A DNA stretch of 64,000 bases. It comes from Polytrichum commune (Eukaryota > Streptophyta > Polytrichopsida > Polytrichales > Polytrichaceae). Location of the stretch: the NCBI GenBank assembly GCA_950295325.1, contig OX485809.1, forward strand, positions 372,001-436,000, read 5' to 3'. A model generated the notes under the pieces. The model searched no databases. It worked only from the letters and a program-made list of their open reading frames with translations, and was not told the origin of the DNA. The position numbers and the translations under genes are program-made. Shown here one piece after another: positions 34,801 to 46,700 of this stretch (position 1 is its first letter; every line of letters starts with the position of its first letter).

Positions 34801-36615
34801 TCAACCATAGAATGACATATAACTCAAACAACCAGCCTTCAAATGATAGCGTTTCAGGGAAAACCAGAAAAGGTAACATAGTAACAGGAAGATTGTTATA
34901 CCGGAGTTTCACCCTTTGTAACAGGTGGTGAATATTCAGGATCACCAGGCTCAGCAAAGTGTTGAACAAATTGCCCAATTCCTGCATTGTGACAATTTCA
35001 AAAACTCAGGAGTCAGTCAGAGTTTCCACTTACAAACTGCTTATTAAAAATATAATCTCTTCCTTTGCTAAATGATGTACACAGGAATTTGCCTTTGGAC
35101 TTAAAACCACCAGTATCAATAGAAATGACATTCATACCAACCTAATAGGCCAGAAATCACCAACACAGCATTGACATGACAGATCCTTCACAACTATGTG
35201 ATTTGATCACTCAAATAATGGCAACATTCAGATACAAAGAAGGCAATATTCTTATTAACAATCAAGAAGTGTAGAAATATAAGAGCAAATCGTAACCTCT
35301 CCCTATCCTGATAGTAGACAAGACGCATGCACAATCAAATGTTGTGATAGAGAACAACTGTTCACCTTGATATGGAGGACATTTTCGTTTCTCTGGAGGA
35401 GGCTTGAACTCCAATGGAGCTCGGGGCTCAAAAAGCTTTAGAAGATTTGAGGTTAATCCAGTTGGATGGCTCTGTCCTATCTGGAACACGACGATCACAC
35501 AGTATCAGTATTGCAACAAAAAGGACTGCTAATGATGGAACATCGGTGCATATTACTAAGAGATTGAGACGTACTCTTACAGACCGAGGGGGCTCTTCTA
35601 GATTAGCATACAACACCATTTTCTCCCCTATACTAATCAAAGGCGTAATTATATGGAAGGAAAACTTTCAATGCACCTATGACTACTGATGCCAGACAGA
35701 AGACAGACCTAGCGATAGAAAATCATCACTCCTCTACAGGCAGGACAGGAGGGTGCGCAGATTACAGTGTCAGTTTTACGACAAACACACAGTGTCAGTG
35801 TAGCAACAAAAAGCACTGATAATGAATATTGGTGCACATTACTAGAAGATTGAGACATATTTTCAAAAACAGAAGGACTTCTCCAGAGACCTATACACCA
35901 CAATTTTCTTCCCTGTACTAAATCACAGACGTGAATGTCTTGAAGATAAATTTTCAATATAACTATGACTCCTGACATTAGACAGAAAAAAAAAACCTAG
36001 CGGTAGAATAGTCTGGCGGTATATTGTAACAAAGACAAAGGAAATAAACGTAGCATATGGAACTAAAACCCCACCCTAGGGCAATGAAATAAAGAGAAGA
36101 CATCCTAACTAGCCATTAAGCATTCTCTGATCCGCCTTGTCTGCGCCAAAAGATGGAAGCAGGGCAACAGAACCAAGTTCCCATTCCAAAACCTACACGA
36201 GCTGATGTTTTCACTATTGACGCTCAGCGTAGAAAAGAATGCCTCAAGCCAATCTCAACACACCGCCACCGTGCCAAGAAACCAGGCCTGATGCAAGAAC
36301 CAAACCCTCGCTGGTCCAAACCCTCGGCCTAGAGTTAGCGAGTATGCAAACCCCCGAGCACACACAAAGTTCTTGGCTCCCCAACCAAACCAAACTAAAC
36401 CAAAACATAACAAAACAACTCCACCAGAGTGCGAACACAGCATTGTCCCTGAAGAAGTGGAGCCCTAATGAAACGAGGAGCACGAACGAAGGCAAAATGG
36501 CGATGGATGTTGTTACCAGTTTGAGCTGTTGGACTGTGGCACGGTTTTGCGCTTTGATGCGGCCCGGAGGTCCCGACACATCCTTGCGCATGTAGGCGTC
36601 GCCATAGTCGCCCAT
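31821..36615 (-). CDS. U1-70K: U1 small nuclear ribonucleoprotein 70 kDa protein (U1-70K)
   Basis: Core U1 snRNP protein; its RRM binds stem-loop I of U1 snRNA and its charged tail meets SR proteins at 5' splice sites. Eleven coding exons: 36615-36517, 35480-35366, 34981-34902, 34499-34424, 34150-34086, 33941-33879, 33630-33549, 33441-33279, 32797-32711, 32379-32083, 31830-31821; 378 aa, all GT-AG. Seen in order: [19 protein letters not shown] (residues 35-53), [12 protein letters not shown] with RNP2 (~134-145), RGYAFIEY with RNP1 in exon 7, [20 protein letters not shown], then an Arg-Asp/Glu repeat tail (~280-378). The last coding exon adds only ten bases and ends RDR-stop. The start codon context GCCATGG is strong. 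Residue 194 is Thr where plant homologues I recall have Ala. The tail is shorter than in Arabidopsis. Many plant U1-70K genes retain an intron in some transcripts; that cannot be judged here. Confidence 0.94.
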
Positions 36616-36806
36616 GGCGGGGCAAGCGAGGGTTTGGACAGAATGGGGATTTATGCTCAATCACACAGGAGGGCTCGAAGAAAACTAAGGACACGCAAAG
36701 ACGAAGTTGAAGAAGCCTCCGAACACGCGAGGAAGCCTTGGCGGGCAACTCAGCGAAGCATTCAGCCAAAGCTGCTTCCAACGGTTTCTCTCGCTCTTTC
36801 TGCTTA

Positions 36807-36815
36807 TTAGGGTTT
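36807..36815 (-). promoter_or_regulatory. telo-box (AAACCCTAA) upstream of U1-70K
   Basis: On the minus strand AAACCCTAA lies about 190 bases before the U1-70K start codon, next to a pyrimidine/purine-rich GCAGAAAGAGCGAGAGA stretch. Telo-boxes are common in promoters or leaders of plant translation and RNA-processing genes. Function here is inferred from motif and position only. Confidence 0.5.
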
Positions 36816-36837
36816 CTGCTGTCCAAGGCAAACCAAG

Positions 36838-36955
36838 GTCACACCAAGGCTAATGATGCCTTCACATAGTAATTAAGGTTAGGTTTAACACTAGGGTTTG
36901 CACCAAGGCTAATGATGCCTTCACATAGTAAGGGTGGATTTAACACTAGGGTCCA
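36838..36955. repeat. Direct duplication, ~57-bp unit, two copies
   Basis: CACCAAGGCTAATGATGCCT followed by TCACATAGTAA and TTTAACACTAGGG occurs twice in a row directly upstream of U1-70K. The second copy runs into the 290-bp tandem array. Confidence 0.8.
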
Positions 36956-39540
36956 AGACCAAAGAAAGTTCAAACTTGAGTGACCATGTTCAAGTTATTC
37001 ATGAAGTAACAAAGATGAAAACCATGGGTTTAGTCCCAAACCTTGAGTTTATGGAAATTAACACAAAGTCACTTAAGGATTTTTAATGTTTAGATTACTA
37101 TATACATAGAGTGGTGCCATGCTATAAAAAACCAAATTTATAAGTTGTCTTGCTAGGTTGGTGGGTCAAGCTAGCCTTGTATAGGTCTGTATGGGATTTA
37201 AGATAGTGAGTATCATGTGCGTACCCTATTTTAAATCCTAAAGTTCTCTCAAAGTTTGAGAGGTCCCAAAAGTTCACCCAACTTTCAAAATAGGCTATGA
37301 TGCACAACGAGTTAACGAGCTCTTAAATGAAAGTTTTCTCAACGAAGGATCAACCCCACTCTTTGAAGGACTTTACATATTATTTTGTCAATCTATGGTA
37401 TACCAAAATTTGGATCCAAGGGGTTCACCCCAAGGCCCAAGTCCAATGTTTGATAGAAATAATAATATTGAAGTGGCAATTATCATGTGGCATCACATTC
37501 CCACCAAATATCAATGACACTTGCTCAAGGAATTAATTGTTATTCATGTTTGGGTCCAATCTTAAGTTTGAGAGTAAGGTTCATTTAGGGTGGGTTTACA
37601 TGTACACTAGGGTCCAAACCAAAGAAACATCAAGATTGAGTAAATGTTGGTAGAGAGTAAAACTTTTGGGCCCAAGGAGTTTGAATTATCGTTTGAGTCC
37701 AAAAATGGAATGGTGCTAACATAATACCGCTTTCATGCCAATTTTTGGCAACTCAATTTCATGAAAATGCTCCATCCAATTTGAGAAATCCAAAAGCAAG
37801 GTTGATGGAGGGGTTGTTTTGGAGCCCGAGTTTGTTGAACCCAAACCCTAATGTAAATCCAGCCTAAGGGTGGCTTTACATTGAGTCAAGGTTGAAGACC
37901 AAGGAACTCCAAATTGAGTCAATCATATCGGTAGAGAGCAAAATGTTTGACCCTAGGAGTTGAAACTAGGGTCCGGGTGCAACTTATGAAAAATTGAAGT
38001 GTCGCTAATGTGGCATCATTATCTTGCCAAACTTCGATGGTCCCCACTCAAGAAATTTTCTCCTCCCTGTTTGAAAAACCAATTTTGAAGCTTGAGGCTA
38101 ATCTCAAGTCCGCAAGTAAGGACCTTTAATGGTTATTTCAGACCCCAAGTTTATGGAATATGAACCCTAAAGTAAATGCATGCCACCTTGAGTGTAGGGC
38201 CACACCAAAAGCAAGCCTTCACATAAAGATGGAAATATGAAGCCTTAAATGTAGAAGGGTGGGTTTAAGGCCAATTTACAACATGGATCGTGAAGTCGGA
38301 CTATGGAAGATGGTTTTTTTCCATGGTCTGACTTGACGGTCCAACTTCCATGGTCCAATTTCTTAAAAACTCAATTTACAAAGCCTTTGGGCCCCTCACA
38401 GTTTGTGCTACTGCATAAGTTGCATTAATCCTCCTACTTTATATTTGATTGGTCAAAGAATTTAAGGCATAAACCTAATGTGGATCAAGAGGAATGACCA
38501 TGAACCAAAAAATGAATGTGATGATTTTTTTGATACATGTCCAAAAAGGGCAGTTTTGAAAAAAATAAAGTTTGCCCATTCTCTTGTCTTCTCTTGTCTT
38601 CATCTTCTCTTCCCCAAAAAAATTCACAAAAAAATCATTATAACAATATTTCTTTGCCATGGGCCCTTGCCTTTTTCTATCATAGCACCTCTTTTGTCTC
38701 TCCCACCACAAACACGTTGGACCATGTCAGTGTATAATGTAGGCCTTAAAATATGTCTTTTGGGGACCTCGAACTCCAAGGTCACTTTGACATGTTGTCC
38801 TTGGTGTAAACCAAAGTGGTCCCAAAACAAGTTCAACAACCAATAATTTTTTTTACGAGGCCTTGGGACGACTTCATGGTCCATGGTGTAAACAACCCCT
38901 TACATTAGGGTCCAAGACCACATTAATACCAACAATCAAGTGATCCTATTGGTAGAGAGCAAAAGATTGGACCGAAGGAGTTTAAATGGAGGTATGAGTC
39001 CAAAGTATGAAACAAATTGAAGTTGTGCAAATGTGGTATCACTTCCTTGCTTAACTTTAGTGGTCCCAACTCATGGAAATATTCCATCCAATTTGAGAAC
39101 CCAAACTTCAAGCTTGGGTCCAATCTTGGGTCAATCTTGAGTCCAAAAGCAAGGTCCAAGTAAGGGATTTTTCGGACCCCGAGTTAATTGAACTCAAACC
39201 CTACGGTGTGTCTACGTTACAATAGGGTCCAATTCCAAAGAAGCTCTAATACCAATAGCAATCTTATTGGTCAAGAACAAAATTTGGGACCCAATGAGTT
39301 TGCACTAGGGTATGGGTCCAAGGTATGAAAATCCCAAGTGGTGTTGATGGGGCATCACTTTTCCCGCCATATGTCCTTGGTCTCCATTCAAGAAAACACT
39401 CCTCCTAGTTTGAGAATTTTGTCATCAAGCTTCGGTCTAATCTTCAATTTGAAAGTACAGTCCATTCAAGGGGTGTTGGACCCAAGTTCCTTGAAACCAT
39501 ACCTTAAATGAAACCCACCCTAGGCGATGCCTTATATAAG
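36956..39540. repeat. Degenerate ~290-bp tandem array, about 6 copies
   Basis: The unit order is: GGGTTTACATTAGGGTCCAA, GGTAGAGAGCAAAA, ACCCAAGGAGTTTGAACTAGGG, AAGTGGTGCTAATGTGGCATCAC, GGTCCCCACTCAAG, CATCCAATTTGAGAA, and a closing ACCCAAACCCTAA. GGTAGAGAGCAAAA-type anchors fall near 37.65, 37.93, 38.95 and 39.26 kb, i.e. 280-310 bases apart once the MITE is removed; two poorer copies lie at 36.96-37.56 kb. The array is interrupted by the element at 38.27-38.90 kb. Confidence 0.8.
38268..38899. mobile_element. PIF/Harbinger-like MITE, family A, copy 2 (632 bp)
   Basis: The right end matches the family A terminus (reverse of GGGGTTGTTTACACCATGGA); the left end is a diverged version (AGGCCAATTTACAACATGGA). 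TTA flanks both sides (38265-38267 and 38900-38902). Excision restores GGGTTTACATT, the sequence of the tandem-array unit into which it inserted. Internal blocks such as CTTGGGACGACTT are shared with copy 1. Confidence 0.8.
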
Positions 39541-42500
39541 CGATACGGGGTCTTGATATGATGGGGATTTTGAAGTGATACACAACAAGGCTTGTAGTTG
39601 ACAACAAACACCATAAAGACATGTGCTACGGTGAGATTGGATTAGGTTACTATGTGCTCATTTTATATATATACACACATACATAAGGTCCCACATACCT
39701 TGCTCATACATTCAAGACTTAAGTTTCCCATATATATGGGACCTTATGTAGTCACTCATACACCTATATAATCTCTTCAATCGGTATGGGGTCCCGATCT
39801 GAGTTTGGATTTTCATTTATATGGCAAGACTTGAAGGCGAGAACATACATGGGCCATAAAGACATATGATACAAAGACATTGCACCATTCTTGTTCTCAA
39901 AACATGTATTGGACAACGTCCTTCAAGGGAAAATATACCGTAGTACCATAGCTGGTTCGTTCAAAAATAATTCTAAAAATAAAAAACGTAAAAATTATGA
40001 AATTATGAAGACAGAAAAACGAAAATAAAATAAAATAAATTTTGCAATCTTTTGGTGTTTCTAAGCCATTTAAGGTCATTTTTACTGATTTTTTTGCTAA
40101 AAATGAAAATTGAGAAATTCAGTTTTTTGAGAGGCGGACCTTATTTTTTCAAAATAAATAAATATTCGTTCGCCAGGGGACGAACCAACTATTGTGTTAC
40201 GGTAATGTTGGGGTCACACCAAGGCCATTGTAGCCTTAACATAACACGAGAATCTTATTTCAAACTATATTATAGTGCAATCTTGAAGATTACTCAATTA
40301 AGTTTTTATTTTGAGTGGGTTCCCTTGGGTCAACCTCAAGTTCAAAAAGTTGAGTTTGTGTACTTAGTGTATGGAATTGAAAATGTATTCAAAATGACCT
40401 ACAAGGTATGAAGATGAAGTGAAAATATTGTCACTTGTATGTATCAATGTTGAAAATATGTATATGGTATGTATAATCTATGCTTGTTTTTTACAAACTC
40501 ATATACACTTTTGTCTCTCTCTCACTCTCACTCTCACACACAAACACATGTGTGTGTATGTGCACGCACGCATGTGCTTGCTTTGATTGAAAATGATGCA
40601 ACTAATAAGTGGGTTATTTTAGGTTTAGGCACTATCAACATTTAGGTTTTAAGTACTTGAATGTTTTCTTACAAACGTCTTGACTCTTGAGCTAGACTTG
40701 TATTGGACCTCTTGGACTTCAATATATTGAGTTAAGTGGGTTGTTTTTGTTTTGTTTGTCACGTGGAAATCTTATGAACCTTGACCCCCTTATGGTGTTG
40801 TGCTTGATACTATTGGAAAGCCCTTGGGGTGGGATGGGGTGAGGAGGAGGAATGGACCAAAGATGGAGGATATATTATATTCAAATGATTAATGACATGA
40901 AAAATAAAAATCATGTTGACGATTATGTTGGGTCACACACAATGGTGACATCATTGCCCCAACATTGTAGGCTAATTTCAGTGTAAGGAAAAAAAAAATG
41001 TGATTGTAGGTGATTTTTGATTTTAAGGATGGGAAATGTACATAAAAATTGCCCCAAAAAACACTAATGGCTTGGAACCGAGAAAGTCATTTTACAAAGG
41101 TTTTGTTTATGTGCCCTATAGCGCATATTTAATATACAATGTAGACCAACTTAACCAAGGAGATATCTAATTTGTTACTTTCTATGCCCAAAAACCTAAG
41201 TTGAAACTTTTGAAAACTAACACCCATGTTCTTGTTGCAATCCCACTCATGCTGACACTTAAATGATTGAGCATGGATTTAAGATACATACACCCAAAAA
41301 AACATAATGACCTACTCAAAAATATGTTAACCGATTTAAGTTCAACAATCCACAAAATTGGGTGGGGAGGGAGGGTTGCATAAATGGTTACCCAAAAGGA
41401 AAGAACGTTGGTATAAATCAAGATTGAGCATTTGAAAAGTACAAGTGAAATGGTTAGGGGTTTGAATCATCTCACATTATTCACATGTTTAATATCAAAG
41501 GGAGGTGTCTTAAAGGGGGGGGGGGCATTCAAGACCCTTTTACCTTATGTTAGGTCCCCATTAGTATGAATTGTATAGTACTTTTGTCTAAGTTATCATC
41601 ACCTCTATGGATTGATTGCCCTTGGCTTGACTTCTCCTTCACTCTTCCTTCCTTCCTTCCTTCCTCCTTCAGTCATTGTCACGTAATCACGAGTTGTCAC
41701 GAATAGAGGCTCATATTTGGGCCTTGTGGACCTCGAGACATGATACCTCTTTAGTTTGTTATTCACATGGTGTTCACATGAGAGCTCAAAATAAGCTCAA
41801 AATACTAAAAGGAAAGTGGCTACAACCATGATTCGGATTTACTAATTATTTTGACTAATCGTGTCTTTAATATATTAGGAGAAGTGAATAGATAGATTTT
41901 ATTGATTAATTTATCATGGTGGTGGAGATGTGTAATTTGAAAAGTGCACACTTATTCTATTCTATAATTGTTAATGAGTACATCAAACATACGATCTAAC
42001 ACTATTCTTTATCAACTCATATTACTTGTCTTGCAATCATTACGATGATATGATTGCAATTGTGTGTGCAATCATGTGCTTCATGCTATTATATGGACTT
42101 TCCATACTATTACGAGTATTTTATTGCATGGTTTAAAAAAGTTGTGATTGCTATATGGATAACTAAACAACATTAATGCTTTTGTGGTTTGGTTTCGACC
42201 CAAAGCAACTTGCACTGGTAAAGGGTCAACCTAATAATGAAGGCAACCCCATTGCGCATGTCAATGCATGTATGCAAGCTAAAAACACACTACCTATCTA
42301 CTAGCGATGTTGAAACCATAACATGATTCAACAATGTGCTAAATTTTATTGTCAACAAATATTTAATAATTTAATAATAAAAAACGAGGCTTCTAATACC
42401 GATTAGTTCCTAGTGCATGGGCTAGTGGTGGTTTCCATCTGTTAGGCCCTGTTGGCAATCCCAGACTGTGACCTCCAATATATATATTTAGAGTCTTACT

Positions 42501-43729
42501 TGGCCCCAAGAATGGCAAATACCTAGTAGGTCTCATTGTTCATTCCGGCTATGGTAGTGGGTACTGGCCTACTTACTTGGGTCACTCAAGAGCTAAATCC
42601 ACCAACTGTAAAGTTTCCTCGATGGGGTCCCAATGCCCATTGCTTGTAATTGCCGGCATCACTAGCTATGTCACACATAGGCTTTTTTCAAACTAAACAT
42701 GGAGGTCCAAACATACGGTATGACTTGTCTGTATTTTTCTTGGAATATAATGGTATCACGGAACTCTTCATCACAATTGAATAATAATGTTCCAATTATT
42801 GAAGTCATCACACTTAATTATATTGGGCCCCCCTTACGGTAGTTCTTACATGTATAATAGTCTAACACATGATCACACATTGTACATCAAACGCTAACAC
42901 AACATTACTAGAGGTCATGTAGATTGTCATCTAGTGGGTTGCTAACCCCAATAGAATATTAGGAGGCGACCCATTTTGGGTGGCATGAACACTTAAAGGT
43001 TAAATTGGGTGACTTTATTCTTGAGCAGTGTAGTCTCATTATATGTCTCACATGTTCACTTTGTACGAGCTTCATAAACTGTGTGTCCCATGATCAAAAC
43101 CAATCTCTTGCAATACACAAGACTTTACATAGAAATAGTTGAAGCTAAGTACACTTTATCATCATCACCTTGATGGATTGATTGCCCTTCTTCGCTTGGC
43201 TTCTCCTTCACTTTTCCTTCCTTCTTCCTTCCTTCCTTCCTTGTCACCGCTAGCCTTCCCACACTTACTTATGTGCGCATCCTCGCCCTCCGCATTTCCA
43301 CGCATTGCTCTCATTGCTCCCTGCTTCCTTCGGTCAGTTTCATCTGTTGTTGCTTCTCTTGTGCATAAAGATAGCATCTTCGAGTTGGCTTGGGTGAGTA
43401 GAGAGTAACTTAACCGGGGAGTTTCATGTTCTGTTTGAAGTAGACGAAACTCCTTATCAGGTGCTCACAGTGTTTGGGTTTCTGCTAGACGGGACGTGAT
43501 TGCACAGCGATTGGGTGTTTGATTTTGCTTGAATATGATGGTGGGATTAGTTTGTGTGCTCTCGTCGGTGTGAGGTTTGTGGTTGGGGTGTCGGTGGGGT
43601 TGGGGGATTTATGAGTGCCAATTGGATGGGAATTGAAATGGTTCGGTGGATGTGGAGCAGCAGGAGGAGGATTACTATTGTGGTGGTTGATCGATTGGAT
43701 TTGACTGAATTTGATCGGCACTTGGCAAG
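39541..43729. other. Intergenic DNA upstream of DDI1
   Basis: No gene is recognised. It contains CT microsatellites (40.5 kb), a G tract (41.5 kb), and at 41.59-41.69 kb a partial copy of the DDI1 upstream sequence. The last 0.5 kb before 43,730 should contain the DDI1 promoter and leader; it includes a CTTCC run near 43.2 kb and GC-richer sequence. Confidence 0.45.
41595..41690 (+). repeat. Partial copy of the DDI1 5'-proximal sequence
   Basis: TATCATCACC, ATGGATTGATTGCCCTT, GGCTT-CTCCTTCACT and a TTCC run followed by TTGTCAC occur in the same order at 43.155-43.25 kb, 0.5 kb upstream of the DDI1 start codon. About 90 bases are shared with small gaps. Confidence 0.7.
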
Positions 43730-46700
43730 ATGAAGGTCACGGTTCTCACGGCGGATGAGCGCATTGTCTCCCTCGATGTGGAGCCTGACGAACTTGTACT
43801 GTCTCCACTTTCTACCTCTTTTCATTTTTCTGCCTACCTCTGTCTCTCTCATGTGCTATTAGGACATGGTTAACTAGTCTATGTAGTGTTCCCGGTGCAA
43901 AGGGAGTATATCTTAGTTAAGCCGGATAACCTAAGAGTGAGGGTGAAACTCTTCAATTGAATCTTGTTGGGTAGATTGGAGCATTTTTAAGTAGCCTTGT
44001 AGTGCTCCGGCTCAAGGGGAATAATTCTCAGGTAATCTGGATAACCTAAGAATGATTCCTTTTGGGATGCAACTCTTCAATTGAATCTTGATAGATGGTA
44101 GACGGGAGCACTCTTAAGTAGACTATGTAGTGTTCCGGCTCAAAGGGAATAATTCTTAGGAAATCCGGAGAACCTTAGAATGATTCCGTTGGGGAGCATA
44201 ATTAAGTAGTCTATGTAGTGTCCCGGCTCAAAGGGAATAATTCTAAGTAATCCGGATAACCTAAGAATTCCGTCAGGGGTGGAACTCTCCAATTGAATCT
44301 TGATAGGTGGTAGATGAGAGCATTCTTAAGTATGTGGTAATCCGGATGACGTAAGAATGTTTCTGTTTGGGGTGAAACTCTTCAATTGAATCTTGTTGGG
44401 TAAATTTAATGCATTCTGAAGTAGCCCAGGTAGTGTTCTGGTGAAAAGGGAGTAATTTTTGGGCAATTTGGAAAACCTAAGAATGATTCCCTGTGGGGTG
44501 CAACTCCTCAAATTAATCTTGATTCGTAGATGGACAAGCCTTCATGTCTGAAGATAAGGGTGTCAACCAACGAGAGCTTGCCATTTGACTATCCTCGGCA
44601 TTCATGCTCGCAATCCAGGACCTTGATTCTTGCATCTTTGTTCTTGAGGCTAGAATACAAAGATAGCGTCCTTACAAGGCCACGCGCCTGTCAATTTCCT
44701 TACAAGTTGTAGGTACCATCACTTTCCAATGCCGATCCTCAACATTGGCAGCTCCACAGCCAGATTGTTCCAACACTCACATTATTGGAATTGTCGAAGT
44801 TGAGCTTGAAGGGGCGTATACACATGACTCATTGAGTGGTTGTGGCTTGGGCCTACCTTCAACCACAACTATGATATTTTTATGTTGACACACAAGGTGT
44901 AGTTGTAGTGAACATTGGATTTGACCTTAAACTTCTGTCCTCCATCCTTGTAGTGCGGACAAACAACTTATGGATTCTAGTGTAAAGTTTGTACAAGAGT
45001 AAGGACGTCCTACAAACCCTCTCCTACATGTTCTCTCCCAGGTCCACATAGTAACTACAAAGAAAATAGAACCAAAAAAGTAAACTACAACCATTGCAAT
45101 CACCCTCGACTATGCCTTGTATCGTAACTGATGAAGCAAGAGTAGCTGTGGTTGTGGTTGTCATCGATGCACATTATGCCTAAAAAGTAGAGCCAAAGAA
45201 AGCAATGTTGTTTTAAACCAGTGTTGGTTTGGTATATAGGTGAATGCATGGCATCACTTATCAACATCAATAATGGTATCAAAGAACCTACCCGTGGGTA
45301 TCACAATTGTAAATCTAGTCAAATATTGATATTTGGTGGCTATATCAAGGTGAGGGAATCTTTGTATACCCTAGTTATTATTTGGTTCAATACCTTTGTA
45401 AACCATATTGATACTAGGGCCATTTTGCCTAGGTATGAAGTTTCTTGCATGGTATATTGACCTGAATGGTATTGAAAACAAAAATACTGTCAAATACCCA
45501 TAACCTACTGGTAGTATAAAATGTGAAATCCTCATTATAAATACCCAAATTGTATGAAAAAAAGATGGATACACTGCTGTAAAGACTGGTGTAAGCGTTC
45601 CTTAAAGTAGGTCAAGCCACAAGATGATAGTCCAAATGCTAGATACCTTGAAAATTACTGGACAGGACAGGGCAACCTCGGAAACTGAGGTTGTTTCTGT
45701 GAGAACAATTTCTTGTGAGGAATTTATTGTTATGTTGGAAGATAAAAATCTTTTCGTTCTCAGAATGTGCTGCTCATATTTTAAGAATATTCATTTTGGC
45801 TGTGGAAACAAGATGCAAAATTGAGGGATCCAGGATCTAGTGAAATGGTGATATAAATTTTTCTCTTTACTATTTGATCATGGATTAAAACCAGATGTTT
45901 CTGTCACTCTGTTTTGCAGACTGCACTGCATTTTTAAGAAGTGCTTTTCCCGCATTCTTTAACAAGGGAACAGCTGAGTTTGCATGGGAATAAAAGTGAA
46001 GAAATACTTATATCATGTGAATGCCCTTCTGATCTTGTCCTTTGTGTTTCAGGTGGAGAATGTTAAGGCCATTCTAGAGGTGGAGGTGAGTCAGATGGAA
46101 TTTGTAATCCTTGGTACATATTTCTCGATTTTTTCGAGTATTATCATCTAGACATGTTAGAGGTTCAATTAGTTGTCTGCAGACATCCTGGATGCTTGAA
46201 GTGTTTGACAGGCGGATGTCGTTTAGAGTTCCTTTGAATTAATGAACGCCTCAGTCAGACACTTTGATTCCTGTGTGGTTCACATAGGATTAATCCTGGG
46301 CGACTTGAAACATATTAGGTGTCAGTTAGAGACTTGTGCTCTGTTCAGATTATGCTGCTATATTTTACCTGGATGTGCACAGTAGTGCCGTGCTTTTTTT
46401 AACGTAGTGGTCAGGATAAGTAATTTTGCTGATGTGTCTATTCCTGGTTGGATGAGAAGGCACACTATCACCTATATTAAATGTTCCTTCCATGGCTGAT
46501 CAATACTTCTGGTAATGGACACGTGTTGCTTTGCCATGGGCTGTAGTAGTAGGCACCAACACCTTTCTTGCCGCTATTGCCCTACGGCAGGGTCCCTCGC
46601 ATCTGTTACCTAGTTGATAATGATTTGAAAGGCTCACAATGTGCACTAGATAGAGTGCACTAGATAGAGTGGCTCTACGGTAGAGTGTTGTCTGGTTCAA

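Noticed and set aside
36244-36826. Overlapping frames of 93-143 codons around the U1-70K first exon
   Set aside because: Only the frame from 36615 matches U1-70K and ends at a good donor; the others are shadows of the exon, leader and intron.
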